Assembly (NCBI GenBank): GCA_905200645.1
Contig: CAJKLD010000010.1
Coordinates: 1 to 64,000 of the forward strand
DNA: 64,000 nt
Direction of reading: 5' to 3'
Source: an uncultured Phascolarctobacterium sp.
Lineage (GTDB): Bacteria; Bacillota; Negativicutes; Acidaminococcales; Acidaminococcaceae
Each line of letters opens with the position of its first letter. Position 1 is the stretch's first letter. Below are positions 1-8,551 of the stretch, piece after piece. The position numbers and the translations under genes were made by a program. The notes beneath the pieces are model-generated. The model had not been told where the DNA came from. It worked only from the letters and a program-made list of their open reading frames with translations, and searched no databases.

Positions 1-19
1 GGATAGAAAGCTGCCGGTT

Positions 20-57
20 AGAAAAAGAACCATACCTATTGGTATGGTTCTTTTTCT
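20..57. terminator. intrinsic terminator-like hairpin, upstream gene
   Basis: A perfect 17-bp inverted repeat (20-36 with 41-57) closes a TATT loop, and the right arm ends in a run of T. Because the left arm starts with a run of A, it could stop transcription from either side. It presumably ends a gene lying left of the window. Confidence 0.75.
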
Positions 58-144
58 GTTTGTAAATAGTCCAACGAACAGGCCGCGGGCTTGGCTGCCG
101 ATTCGCCGCATTTGCAGGAGTTTTTTTCTTCTTAAGTCCTTTTC

Positions 145-173
145 TTGTTATCACTAATTATTTGTGCTATAAT
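145..173 (+). promoter_or_regulatory. sigma-A-type promoter of the trk operon
   Basis: TTGTTA (145-150) and TATAAT (168-173) are separated by exactly 17 bp, 35 bp upstream of the trkA start. AAGGAG at 194-199 is the ribosome binding site. Confidence 0.75.
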
Positions 174-207
174 TAAATACAGTATTATATAAAAAGGAGC
201 GCTGAAA

Positions 208-1551
208 ATGCGAATTATTATAGCTGGTGCTGGCAAGCTAGGCTTTAGTATTGCCCAGCTTTTGGCTGAAGATCAATTTGATGTTGTCGTAGTGGAAATT
301 GATCCTAAGCGAAAAGAGGTTGTGCAGAATTCTTTGGATGTTTTGGCTATCGAAGGCAATTCTTGCAGTCCTACAGTTTTTGCCGATCCTGATGTGCGCG
401 GTGCCGATGTTTTGATTGCTTGTACTGATGGCGATGAGGTAAATATGGTTACTTGCTTGATGGCTAAAAATTATGGTATTAAGCATACTGTTGCCCGTAT
501 TCGTAATGTCGATTATGCTGTTCATGCGCCGGATATGCTCCACAGAGATATGAAAATTGATTTGGTTATCAATCCGGAGCGTATTACTGCTGTTGAAATA
601 AATAATATTTTGATGACTCCTTCTGCTTTGAATGTAGATGAATTTGCCGAAGGTAAAGTACGCATGTTTGAAGCAAAAATCAGGGAGGATTCCCCGTTCA
701 TCAACATACCTTTGAAGAATTTGGAAATTCCTAAGGATATCTTGATGGCTATGGTTTTTCGCCGTCATCGCATGATTATTCCTCGCGGTAATGATTACAT
801 TCTTCCGGGCGACAATGTTTATTTTGTCGGGAAAAATGAAGCCATTCGTGAATTTGAAAGCAGTTTTGCCAATACTTTTGCTAAGCTGGAGAAGGTTTTA
901 ATTATTGGCGCCGGTCGTACAGGACGTTTTTTGGCGCCAATGCTGGAGGATCAGGGGATTCAGGTTAAGGTTATCGAAAAAAATAAGGAACGCTGTCAAA
1001 TGCTAGCCGCCAAGCTGCAAAAAGGCTTGGTTCTTTGTGGCGACGGTACGGATATAGACCTTTTACTGGAAGAAGGCATAGCAGAGGCTGACGTGGTTAT
1101 CTGCCTGACCGAGGATGATAAGCTGAACCTTTTGCTGGCACAGTTGGCTAAGCATTTAGGTGCGCCGAAAACTATTGTGCGCGTAACTCGCAACGAATAT
1201 ATTGAGCTGATGGAAAAGGTTGGCGTGGATATAGTTTTGTCCTCCCGTTTGTTGAGTGCCGGTGAAGTGCTGCGTTTCGTCCGCAAGGGCGGTATAGTTT
1301 CTGTTTCATTGTTGGAGGGCGCGCAGGCCGAGGCTTTGGAAATTATTGTTGGTAAAAATAGCGATGCTGACGGTGCTACGGTTCGTAATATAAAATTGCC
1401 TAAGGAATGTTTGCTTTGTGCCATTGTACGCAATAATGAGGCATATATTCCTAATGGTAATACTGTTCTGCATGCCAACGACCGTATTATTTTATTTATT
1501 AAGAGTGAGCTGTCCAAAAATACTGTCCCTATCTTTGAAGGACGAGGCTGA
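208..1551 (+). CDS. trkA: Trk potassium uptake protein TrkA
   Basis: Peripheral NAD(H)-binding regulatory subunit of the Trk/Ktr potassium channel. At 447 aa it has the full TrkA layout: two tandem RCK halves, each a Rossmann NAD-binding domain followed by a TrkA-C domain. The first GxGxxG lies at residues 7-12 (GAGKLG) and the second around residue 232 (GAGRTG). The ATG at 208 has a good AAGGAG 8 nt upstream. It is first gene of a three-gene operon with two trkH genes; only 5 nt separate it from the next gene. Family assignment is secure; which TrkH it gates, or both, is not visible. Confidence 0.95.
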   Translation: MRIIIAGAGKLGFSIAQLLAEDQFDVVVVEIDPKRKEVVQNSLDVLAIEGNSCSPTVFADPDVRGADVLIACTDGDEVNMVTCLMAKNYGIKHTVARIRNVDYAVHAPDMLHRDMKIDLVINPERITAVEINNILMTPSALNVDEFAEGKVRMFEAKIREDSPFINIPLKNLEIPKDILMAMVFRRHRMIIPRGNDYILPGDNVYFVGKNEAIREFESSFANTFAKLEKVLIIGAGRTGRFLAPMLEDQGIQVKVIEKNKERCQMLAAKLQKGLVLCGDGTDIDLLLEEGIAEADVVICLTEDDKLNLLLAQLAKHLGAPKTIVRVTRNEYIELMEKVGVDIVLSSRLLSAGEVLRFVRKGGIVSVSLLEGAQAEALEIIVGKNSDADGATVRNIKLPKECLLCAIVRNNEAYIPNGNTVLHANDRIILFIKSELSKNTVPIFEGRG

Positions 1552-1556
1552 TATAA

Positions 1557-3014
1557 ATGGATTTTACGCTGATAAACCGTCTTTTAAGTAAGCTTGTGCT
1601 GGCGTTTTGTGCAGTTATGCTTATTCCGCTGTTAGGTGCTTTGGCAGTGGACATTGAGCATGTGTGGCTGTTTGTTTTTACGCTGATAGCTTCTTTTACG
1701 GTTGCTTCTATTTTAAGTACATATGCTAACGAGCGCTCGCGTCAGCGTTTGCGGGGTAGGGAAGCCATTGCTGTTGTTGGCTGTGGCTGGCTTTTAGTAT
1801 GCTTTTTAGGCTCGCTGCCGTATCTGTTTCTAAATCCGGGCGATCCCTTGGCAGCGGTTTTTGAAAGCGTTTCCGGCTTTACCACTACCGGTGTAACGAC
1901 GGTCAATTCTTTTCACGAATTTCCACCCAGCATTTTGATTTGGCGTTGTTTGACTCACTGGACCGGCGGTATCGGCGTAATTATGCTGTTTATTGTAATT
2001 ATGCCGCAAATGAACGGTGGCGCCAGCTATCTTTTTAATGCGGAGCTGCCCGGCGGTATGGCGGAAAGAACTTTGCCTAAAATCCAAGAATCGGCTAAAC
2101 TGATTCTCACTATTTATACCTTTCTCACTGTTTTGGAGATAGGTTTATTGATACTGTCGGGACTGCCTATGTATCATGCGATAAATTTAGCTTTGGCAAC
2201 TATGGCCACAGGCGGCTTTAGCTTTTATCATGACAGCTTGATTTCCTTTCATAATGTTGCCATCGAAGCTATTGCCGTAGTGTTTATGCTGATTGCCAGT
2301 ATGAACTTTTCCTTGTACTATAAGCTTTGGCGCAGGGATTGGGAGTCTATCAAGATAGATTCAGAGCCGCGCTATTATCTTGGACTTATTACCACAGCGG
2401 CTGTGCTGATTTTTGTTGATTTGTATACTCACGGAGTGTTGGCTTTTCAGCCGGCAGTACGACATAGTATGTTTCAGGCAGTATCCATTGCCAGTACCAC
2501 CGGCTTTGCCTCGGATGACTTTAATACTTGGCCAAGCTTTAGTCGTTATGTGCTGCTAATGCTGATGTTTGTAGGCGGCTGCAGCGGTTCTACTGCCGGC
2601 GGTATTAAAATTTCCCGCGTAGTTATTCTGCTGAAAGCAGGCTGGGCGGAGCTTTTGCGCACGCTGCATCCTCGTATAGTTTATTCCGTAAAGATGGGCA
2701 AGAGAGAAATAGATCCTATTATTGTAGGCAATATTACGCGGTTCTTTTTTTTGTACATGTTTGTCTTTATGGTTTTGTCGGTGCTGATTTCTATTTCCGG
2801 CATTTCAATGATGGAATCCTTCGGTATTGTTGCTGCCTGTATGAGCAGCGTTGGCCCTGCCTTTGGCATTGTCGGTCCCACGGCAACCTATGCGAATCTG
2901 CCGGACTGGGCGCGTTTTATCAGCATTTTGGCAATGCTTTTTGGCCGTTTGGAAATTTTTACGCTTTTGGCAATTCTGCGCCCGGACTTTTGGCGTGATA
3001 AGCAAAACTGGTAA
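1557..3014 (+). CDS. trkH: Trk potassium transporter membrane subunit TrkH (copy 1)
   Basis: Integral membrane pore subunit for K+ uptake, 485 aa, about ten hydrophobic segments. The four pore-loop regions of the SKT superfamily are visible: SGFTTTGVTT near residue 102, MATGGFSF near 217, ASTTGFAS near 317 and SVGPAFG near 432. The C-terminus FGRLEIFTLLA is typical of TrkH. It sits directly behind trkA and 19 nt before a second trkH of identical length, so TrkA may serve two pores. Confidence 0.95.
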   Translation: MDFTLINRLLSKLVLAFCAVMLIPLLGALAVDIEHVWLFVFTLIASFTVASILSTYANERSRQRLRGREAIAVVGCGWLLVCFLGSLPYLFLNPGDPLAAVFESVSGFTTTGVTTVNSFHEFPPSILIWRCLTHWTGGIGVIMLFIVIMPQMNGGASYLFNAELPGGMAERTLPKIQESAKLILTIYTFLTVLEIGLLILSGLPMYHAINLALATMATGGFSFYHDSLISFHNVAIEAIAVVFMLIASMNFSLYYKLWRRDWESIKIDSEPRYYLGLITTAAVLIFVDLYTHGVLAFQPAVRHSMFQAVSIASTTGFASDDFNTWPSFSRYVLLMLMFVGGCSGSTAGGIKISRVVILLKAGWAELLRTLHPRIVYSVKMGKREIDPIIVGNITRFFFLYMFVFMVLSVLISISGISMMESFGIVAACMSSVGPAFGIVGPTATYANLPDWARFISILAMLFGRLEIFTLLAILRPDFWRDKQNW

Positions 3015-3033
3015 TTTGTTTGGAGGCTAAGGA

Positions 3034-4491
3034 ATGAATATAAAGCTTATTATCTTTCTGCTAGGCAAAATATCAGTGCTTATGGGCTTGGTGCAAATTA
3101 TCAATTTCGCTATGGCAATTTATTTTGAAGAAGCTTGCAGTAAAGAGTTTTTGTTGTCAATAATTTTTGCTATTGCTTTAGGATATGGTATGCAGCATTA
3201 TGGTAAAGAAGCCGCTAATGACGATATTTCTCTGCGCGAGGGTATAGGGACGGTTTTTTTTAGCTGGCTTTTAGCTGCCGGTATTGCCGGTGTGCCCTTT
3301 GTGCTGATGGGTGTTCTTGATCCGGTCAGCGCTTATTTTGAAGCTATGTCCGGTTTGACTACGACCGGAGCAACTTCTATCAAAGACCTTGAGATTCTGC
3401 CGAAAAGCTTGCTTTTTTGGCGTGCTATGAATCACTGGATAGGCGGTATCGGTATTATCGTTATCTTCGTTGCTCTTTTGCCGCAAATGGCGGGCAGCGC
3501 CGTATATCTCTTTAACGCCGAGGTTACCGGTTTTTCCAACAGCCGCATTTTGCCGCGTATTCGCACCACGGCGATTGCGCTTTTCTACATTTATTTATTG
3601 CTGACCATTATTTTAACTGGCATTTTGGCCAGCATGGGAATGAGCGTTTATGACGCTGTGTACCATGCCTGTTCCTGCATTGCGACAGGCGGTTTTTCTA
3701 ATTATAATAATAGCGTGGCACATTTTAGCAGTCCCATGATTGAATACGCTTTAAGCATTTTCATGGTGCTGGCTGCGGGTAACTTTGCCATTTATTATCA
3801 GGTTACGCAAAGCGGTATCAAAGCCTTGTGGGAGGATTTGGAATTTAAAACTTATATAGGTATGGTGCTGTTTTTTTCCGTACTCATTACCTTGAATATC
3901 GTGTTGGTTAATGGTTATTCGTTGGAAAACGGTTTTCGTTCGGCATTTTTTCATGTTGCCTCATTTTCCAGCACCACTGGCTTTGTAGCTAACGACTACG
4001 ATAAATGGCCGTCCTTTGCACGCATGATGCTGGCAATTATGTTCTTTACCGGCGGCTGCGCCGGTTCTACCGCCGGTGGTATCAAAATTTGCCGTTTAAT
4101 TGTTTTGGTAAAAACTGTTGGCGCAGAGCTGCGCCGCAGCCTGCATCCGCAGATGCTGTCCAGCGTTTATTACGGCAAGGCGCGTTTATCTTTAGCTACG
4201 ATAACCAATATTGGTCGCTTTTTCTTTATGTATTTTTTTGTAGTAGCTTTTTTGACGTTGGCAACTACGGCCAGCGGCATTCCGCCGGAGGAAGCAATTT
4301 TTGGTATTGCGTCTTGTTTGGCCAGTGTTGGCCCGGCTTTTGGCAGTATTGGTGCAACCGGTACTTATGCCGATATTCCTGCCAGCGCTAAAGTTGCTAT
4401 GTCTTTTGCTATGCTTTTAGGGCGTTTAGAGCTTTTTACAGCGCTTGCTTTATTGCGCAGCGAATATTGGCATAAGAGTAAGCGTTGGTAA
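3034..4491 (+). CDS. trkH: Trk potassium transporter membrane subunit TrkH (copy 2)
   Basis: Second 485-aa TrkH in tandem. It shares the same pore-loop signatures (SGLTTTGATS, IATGGFSN, SSTTGFVA, SVGPAFGS) and the same GRLE C-terminal motif, but the sequence between them has diverged clearly from copy 1, so this is an old duplication and not a recent one. Start ATG 3034 follows GGAGG at 3022. The operon ends in a terminator at 4517. The two pores may differ in affinity or ion preference (K+ versus Na+); the sequence alone does not decide this. Confidence 0.95.
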   Translation: MNIKLIIFLLGKISVLMGLVQIINFAMAIYFEEACSKEFLLSIIFAIALGYGMQHYGKEAANDDISLREGIGTVFFSWLLAAGIAGVPFVLMGVLDPVSAYFEAMSGLTTTGATSIKDLEILPKSLLFWRAMNHWIGGIGIIVIFVALLPQMAGSAVYLFNAEVTGFSNSRILPRIRTTAIALFYIYLLLTIILTGILASMGMSVYDAVYHACSCIATGGFSNYNNSVAHFSSPMIEYALSIFMVLAAGNFAIYYQVTQSGIKALWEDLEFKTYIGMVLFFSVLITLNIVLVNGYSLENGFRSAFFHVASFSSTTGFVANDYDKWPSFARMMLAIMFFTGGCAGSTAGGIKICRLIVLVKTVGAELRRSLHPQMLSSVYYGKARLSLATITNIGRFFFMYFFVVAFLTLATTASGIPPEEAIFGIASCLASVGPAFGSIGATGTYADIPASAKVAMSFAMLLGRLELFTALALLRSEYWHKSKRW

Positions 4492-4516
4492 TAACTCTTA
4501 TATTTTCATAGTGGTC

Positions 4517-4554
4517 AAGAGGAATATCTTCATTGATATTCTTCTTTTGTTTTT
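4517..4554 (+). terminator. terminator of trkA-trkH-trkH
   Basis: A 12-bp stem (4517-4528 with 4535-4546, one G:U) with loop TTCATT, followed by TTGTTTTT. Confidence 0.7.
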
Positions 4555-4573
4555 AAATACATTGATGTATAAT
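4547..4573 (+). promoter_or_regulatory. putative promoter of the larA-like operon
   Basis: A consensus TATAAT at 4568-4573 lies 30 bp upstream of the start at 4604. The -35 is poor (TTGTTT at 4547-4552, 15-bp spacer) and falls within the T-tract of the preceding terminator. Confidence 0.5.
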
Positions 4574-4603
4574 AAGTTTATACTTTTGTGATGGAGGTTA
4601 AGC

Positions 4604-5902
4604 ATGAAAAAATATTTTTTACCTATCGGCAAGCGCCAGGAAGAAGTATTGCTGCCGGAAGAACATGTGATCTATGACATACATGGCAATGAAGCCAAAA
4701 TTTGCAGTGATGTGGTTACGGCAACTCGTGAGGCAATTCGCAAGCCTGTTGCGTCTAAACCGTTGCGTGAAGTTGTTCATGCGGGTGAAACAGTAGCTAT
4801 TATTATCAGTGATATAACTCGTTTGTGTGGTACCAGCGAAATTTTGCCTGTAATAGTTGAAGAACTGAACAGCATAGGCGTTAAGGACGAAGAAATAACT
4901 GTTGTGGTGGCAACCGGCACTCATCGTGGGCATACTCACGAAGAAGATATTACTGTCTGCGGCGAAGCTATGGTGAAGCGTTTAAAAATTGTGCAGCATG
5001 ACAGTCGAAAAAGCGAAGACATGGTTTCCTTGGGCAAAACATCTTTTGGTAATGATGTTGCCATTAACAAATATGTGGCTAACGCTGACCGCGTAATTTT
5101 GACGGGTGCGGTAACGCTGCATCCCTTTGCCGGCTTTGGCGGCGGACGCAAGGCTGTTATGCCCGGTGTCGCTGCTTATGACAGCATTATGCTGAACCAT
5201 TGTATGACTATGTCGCCGGTAGAAGGCGGAGGCTGCAATGCGGCTTGCGATGCCAGCCTTTTGGAGGGAAATCCTATTCATCAGGATATGAAGGAAGCCG
5301 CTGCTTTGCTTAATCCCGATTTTTTAGTAAACACTGTCTTTACTTCTGACGGAGAAATCAGTGAGATTGTGGCTGGTCATTGGTATGAGGCGTGGTTGAA
5401 GGGCTGTCAAGACCTTTTGGCCATGAGCGGCGTACATATTAAAGAATTGGCTGATGTAGTTATCGCTTCCGCAGGCGGTTATCCAAAAGATTTAAACTTA
5501 TATCAGGCAACCAAATGTCATATGAATGCGCAGTTTGCTGTGAAAAAAGGCGGCATCATGATTTTTACATTAGATTGTCCGGATATTAAAGAACCGGCTA
5601 TTTTTACTGATTGCTTCAGCCGTAACGATTTGGAGCAGTTTGAAAAAGATATTCGGGCAAATTTCACCATTCCGGCTTTTGTAGCGTTTAAAGCCCGCAG
5701 CATTATAAAGGATGCGACTGCTTATTTAGTTACTCGTCCGGAAAACTTTGATTTTGTCCGTAGAACAGGCCACATTCCGTGTAAAAGCTTGGCTGAAGCG
5801 TGGGAACTTGCTCAAGAAAAATTAGCACAGCAGGGGAAAGACAATTATACCATTACCGTTATGGGTCATGCTTCTGCAACTCTGCCGATTTTAGATAAAT
5901 AA
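4604..5902 (+). CDS. larA: LarA-family nickel-pincer 2-hydroxyacid racemase homologue
   Basis: Member of the lactate racemase (DUF2088) family, 432 aa, close to the usual 420-430. The residues that hold the nickel-pincer cofactor and do catalysis in Lactobacillus LarA (His108, His174, Lys184, His200) all have counterparts one position earlier: His107 in GTHRGH, His173 in TLHPF, Lys183 in GGRKAVMPG and His199 in LNH. This supports an active enzyme that interconverts a D/L 2-hydroxyacid. LarA homologues act on lactate, malate, phenyllactate and others, so the substrate is open. The cofactor genes larB, larC and larE are not in the window. The next gene encodes an L-2-hydroxyacid dehydrogenase, 28 nt downstream, suggesting they act in sequence. 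Confidence 0.88.
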   Translation: MKKYFLPIGKRQEEVLLPEEHVIYDIHGNEAKICSDVVTATREAIRKPVASKPLREVVHAGETVAIIISDITRLCGTSEILPVIVEELNSIGVKDEEITVVVATGTHRGHTHEEDITVCGEAMVKRLKIVQHDSRKSEDMVSLGKTSFGNDVAINKYVANADRVILTGAVTLHPFAGFGGGRKAVMPGVAAYDSIMLNHCMTMSPVEGGGCNAACDASLLEGNPIHQDMKEAAALLNPDFLVNTVFTSDGEISEIVAGHWYEAWLKGCQDLLAMSGVHIKELADVVIASAGGYPKDLNLYQATKCHMNAQFAVKKGGIMIFTLDCPDIKEPAIFTDCFSRNDLEQFEKDIRANFTIPAFVAFKARSIIKDATAYLVTRPENFDFVRRTGHIPCKSLAEAWELAQEKLAQQGKDNYTITVMGHASATLPILDK

Positions 5903-5930
5903 ATTTATGTTTTGAAAGAGGGAAATTTTT

Positions 5931-6890
5931 ATGAAAACAAGAAAAATAGGTATTTTAGGCTTAGGGCACGTTGGCGCGCACGTTGCGTACAGCCTTATTA
6001 TTCAGGGAATTGTTTCTGAATTAGTTTTAGTTGACCTTAAAGAAAGCAAGCTGACCAGTGAAGTGCAGGATTTGCGCGACGCGCAGATGTATGCGCCTCA
6101 TAAGGTGGAGATAAATGCAGGCACTTACAGCGATTTGGGCGACTGTGATATTTTGGTAAACTGTATTGGCGATATTGCTCTTTGCGCTACTAATAATCGT
6201 TTGGATGAGATGAACTTTACTGTGGCTCAGGTAAAGAGCTATGTCAAAAAGGTTATGGCCAGCGGCTTTAAAGGCTTTATCGTAAATATTACTAATCCCT
6301 GCGACGTTATTACCGACTTAATTTGGAAGGAAAGCGGTTTACCTAAAAATCGGGTTTTTGGTACCGGTACCGGTCTTGATACCTCTCGTTTAGTTTCTAA
6401 GCTTTCCTTACAGACTGGTGTAGCGCACCAATCCATCAGCGCCTATATGATTGGCGAGCATGGCGCCAGTCAAATGGCTGCTTGGAGCTGTGTAAGCTTT
6501 GGCGGCGTTCCCTTGAGTGTTTTGGAAAAACAAATCCCTGATAAATTTGGCTTTGACAAGCCGGAGCTGCAAAAACAAGCTATTGGCGGCGGTTGGGTAA
6601 CCTATGCCGGCAAGCAATGTACGGAATATGGTATTTGTTCTACTGCCGCGCGTATGGTGCGCTGCATTTTAAATGATGAAAAGCGTATTATGCCGGCCAG
6701 CACCTTATTGGACGGCGAATATGGCGAGCATAATGTTTTTGTTGGAGTACCTTGCTTGATTGGCAAAAAAGGTATCGAGCAAGTTATGGAGCTGCCCTTG
6801 ACTGATGAAGAAAAAGCCCAGTTCCACACCTGCTGCGAGGACGTGCGCCATAATATTGCAACTGCTAAGAGCATTCCTGCTGCCGAATAA
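5931..6890 (+). CDS. L-2-hydroxyacid dehydrogenase, LDH/MDH superfamily (HicDH-like)
   Basis: NAD-dependent L-2-hydroxyacid dehydrogenase of 319 aa. Visible: Rossmann GLGHVG at residues 10-15, Asp35 (NAD rather than NADP), TNP with Asn122, LDTSR with Asp150 and Arg153, and the catalytic His177 in GEHG. The substrate loop (residues 80-93) lacks the QKPGETR pattern of fermentative lactate dehydrogenase and looks more like L-2-hydroxyisocaproate dehydrogenase, so a larger or branched 2-oxoacid is plausible. It follows the LarA homologue, which could supply the L form from the D form. Ends at a terminator at 6937. Confidence 0.85.
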   Translation: MKTRKIGILGLGHVGAHVAYSLIIQGIVSELVLVDLKESKLTSEVQDLRDAQMYAPHKVEINAGTYSDLGDCDILVNCIGDIALCATNNRLDEMNFTVAQVKSYVKKVMASGFKGFIVNITNPCDVITDLIWKESGLPKNRVFGTGTGLDTSRLVSKLSLQTGVAHQSISAYMIGEHGASQMAAWSCVSFGGVPLSVLEKQIPDKFGFDKPELQKQAIGGGWVTYAGKQCTEYGICSTAARMVRCILNDEKRIMPASTLLDGEYGEHNVFVGVPCLIGKKGIEQVMELPLTDEEKAQFHTCCEDVRHNIATAKSIPAAE

Positions 6891-6936
6891 AATTATTTTT
6901 TGGCGAGGCAGATTATAAAAAACTAAATAGGCATTG

Positions 6937-6984
6937 AAAAATCCTCCTGTTGTAGAAGCTAAAATTACGACAGAAGGATTTTTT
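6937..6984 (+). terminator. terminator after the hydroxyacid dehydrogenase
   Basis: An 18-nt stem (6937-6954 with 6966-6983, containing G:U pairs) running into TTTTTT. Confidence 0.75.
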
Positions 6985-7145
6985 ATGTTTTTGATATGAA
7001 TAAAGCTTTATGAATGTTTTAGGTAAAAGCTATCAAGGAGAGAGAAAGCAGCAAATACGCTCCGGACAACGGTCGGAGCGTTTGCGGCTATGCAGTGAGA
7101 AAAACTTTTTCTGTTTCAAGTAAAGTTCGCTATGAGAACTTTTGC

Positions 7146-7174
7146 TTGCGGGGGGGGTGACAATATGGTATAAT
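7146..7174 (+). promoter_or_regulatory. putative promoter of the XRE regulator
   Basis: TTGCGG (7146-7151), 17-bp spacer containing a run of eight G, TATAAT (7169-7174). The leader to the start at 7348 is unusually long, about 165 nt. Confidence 0.5.
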
Positions 7175-7347
7175 GCTTCTAAATATATATAACAATAGAG
7201 AACGATATGTAAAAATAATTAAAAATATAGAAAGCTTATATTTGCAGCTTATAAAATTAAGATATGTAGGCCGGCTCAAAGTGTATACATTAAATTATTA
7301 CAGGCCTGTATGTAAAAGAGCAGGCTGCTTGCAGAGGTGTATTTATT

Positions 7348-7647
7348 ATGATGAATGAAAAAATAGCAAAAGTTGGTTCCAGAATAAAATATATTCGCCT
7401 CGTAAATCAACTGTCGCAAAAATCTATAGCCGAAAAAATTGGCATCAGTCAGGCAAGCTTAAGCAATATAGAATGTGGACGCAATCATTGTACTTTGGAA
7501 AATCTTCTCAAATTGAGTGAAGTATTGAATTGTCCGGTACGCGATTTTTTTGTGGATATTGATGGTGAACTGGAAAAATCTCAACAAGAACAGGGATTAT
7601 TTTCTTTAACAGATTTTGCTAATGCACTTTTATCTATGAAAAAATAG
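7348..7647 (+). CDS. small XRE-family DNA-binding regulator
   Basis: 99-aa protein with an N-terminal HTH_3 (Cro/C1) domain at about residues 8-65; the IGISQASLSNIECG stretch is the recognition helix and turn. The C-terminal 35 residues are short and give no ligand-binding domain. ATG at 7348 and 7351 are both possible, with AGAGGTG about 10 nt upstream. It precedes two gene fragments and an exported glycoside hydrolase and may once have regulated that locus; no operator could be assigned. Confidence 0.85.
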   Translation: MMNEKIAKVGSRIKYIRLVNQLSQKSIAEKIGISQASLSNIECGRNHCTLENLLKLSEVLNCPVRDFFVDIDGELEKSQQEQGLFSLTDFANALLSMKK

Positions 7648-7748
7648 TAGAAAAAGTTTAACACTTTGAGAATTGGCGCATTTATCGATATTTTAGCCTA
7701 TAATATTTGAATGTGAAACGAAATCTTTAGAGGGGAGATGTAATTTAT

Positions 7749-7997
7749 TTGGAGTATAAAAATAAAATGCAGATAACCCTGCTGGTAATGCTGGTTATTT
7801 TTACGCTGATAAACTATGTTGCGTATCAAATACGCAACATAGAAAAAAATACTGCTTTGGAAATTATGGAGATTGCTTTGGACAGCGCATCGGAGGATGT
7901 GCAGAGATATTTTAACATTCAGCGCGAGGTTATGATTATAGCAAAACTATGCCGGAAGCATCAGCAAATCCGGGAGATACCCTTGACGGAAGATTAA
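7749..7997 (+). pseudogene. N-terminal fragment of a membrane sensor-like protein
   Basis: Starting with TTG at 7749, the frame encodes a single membrane anchor (residues about 8-27) and then a helical stretch, NIEKNTALEIMEIALDSASED, that looks like the start of the extracytoplasmic part of a membrane sensor or diguanylate cyclase. After about residue 66 the sequence becomes basic and arbitrary (CRKHQQIREI) and stops at 7997, because from about 7930 the DNA codes in another frame for an unrelated protein. I read it as the head of a gene whose remainder was deleted. A TATAAT at 7699-7704 lies upstream without a clear -35. Confidence 0.6.
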
Positions 7998-8521
7998 GCT
8001 GGACTCATGCAGAGAAGAATTATCAAATGCGTTTTGCAGTAGAATCATTTTTTAACAGTGAAACTACATTTAAAAGAGATAATACTTTGCCTTATAGAGA
8101 AGGAAGAGAAATGCTGTATAAGGCTATGTATAATAAGCGTTTAAGTAAAGCTTCCGAGCTAATGGGATATTTTTGGCTGCGTAGTAAAGGTGCCAATAAA
8201 TTTGATGATCCCCAAAGTGTGGGCAGCAGTTCTACTGTTCGTTATTACGGATTAGAGTACAAATATTCTGTAGATGAGAATCGCGCTTGGTTTGTACGCA
8301 ATAATAACATGCTTAGCACAGGTAAATATTATGATCCTTTAAATAGTAATTATAAAGTAGATGGACGTAACAAGCATACTTTAGGTGTTGGCTACGAAAT
8401 CAATATGCAGGAGCAAGGTAGATTAACCATTGATGCTAATTATTATTGGCTGCGCGACAAAAATCCTCGTAAGAAATATAAGGGAATAGAATTTGCTGTA
8501 TGGTTTTATAAAGCTATATAA
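7949..8521 (+). pseudogene. C-terminal fragment of a probable outer-membrane beta-barrel protein
   Basis: A 190-aa frame, open back to 7916, with no signal peptide and no RBS. The composition is aromatic-rich with alternating polar and hydrophobic residues (for example GRLTIDANYYWL and GIEFAVWFYKA), as in the last strands of an outer-membrane barrel. Protein-like sequence already begins upstream of the ATG (DYSKTMPEASANPGD), so the ATG at 7949 is not a genuine start. With the preceding fragment it marks a deletion junction at about 7920-7945. I do not recognise the family; a polysaccharide-export porin is suggested only by the next gene. Confidence 0.55.
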
Positions 8522-8551
8522 AGCTTATTTTCAGGAGCTGTGGGAGTTTTT

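Larger units (their letters stand above)
6891..7347. other. intergenic region with two hairpins, no gene supported
   Basis: 457 nt between the dehydrogenase and a small regulator gene. It holds the terminator at 6937-6984, a second GC-rich hairpin at 7051-7085 (CGGAGCG arms, one bulge), an A/T palindrome near 7098-7112, and a promoter at 7146-7174. An open frame at 7173-7358 has no RBS and no protein-like composition, so I do not call it. Confidence 0.6.

Noticed and set aside
996..1517. 173-codon antisense frame within trkA
   Set aside because: Serine/isoleucine-rich shadow of the trkA codons without start signals; trkA is intact on the other strand.
4005..4391. 128-codon frame inside the second trkH
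   Set aside because: Out-of-frame shadow with improbable Cys/Trp/Tyr/Arg content; trkH reads through cleanly.
7173..7358. 61-codon open frame upstream of the XRE regulator
   Set aside because: It has no ribosome binding site, begins at the promoter -10 and ends inside the next gene in another frame; composition follows the local A/T-rich DNA.
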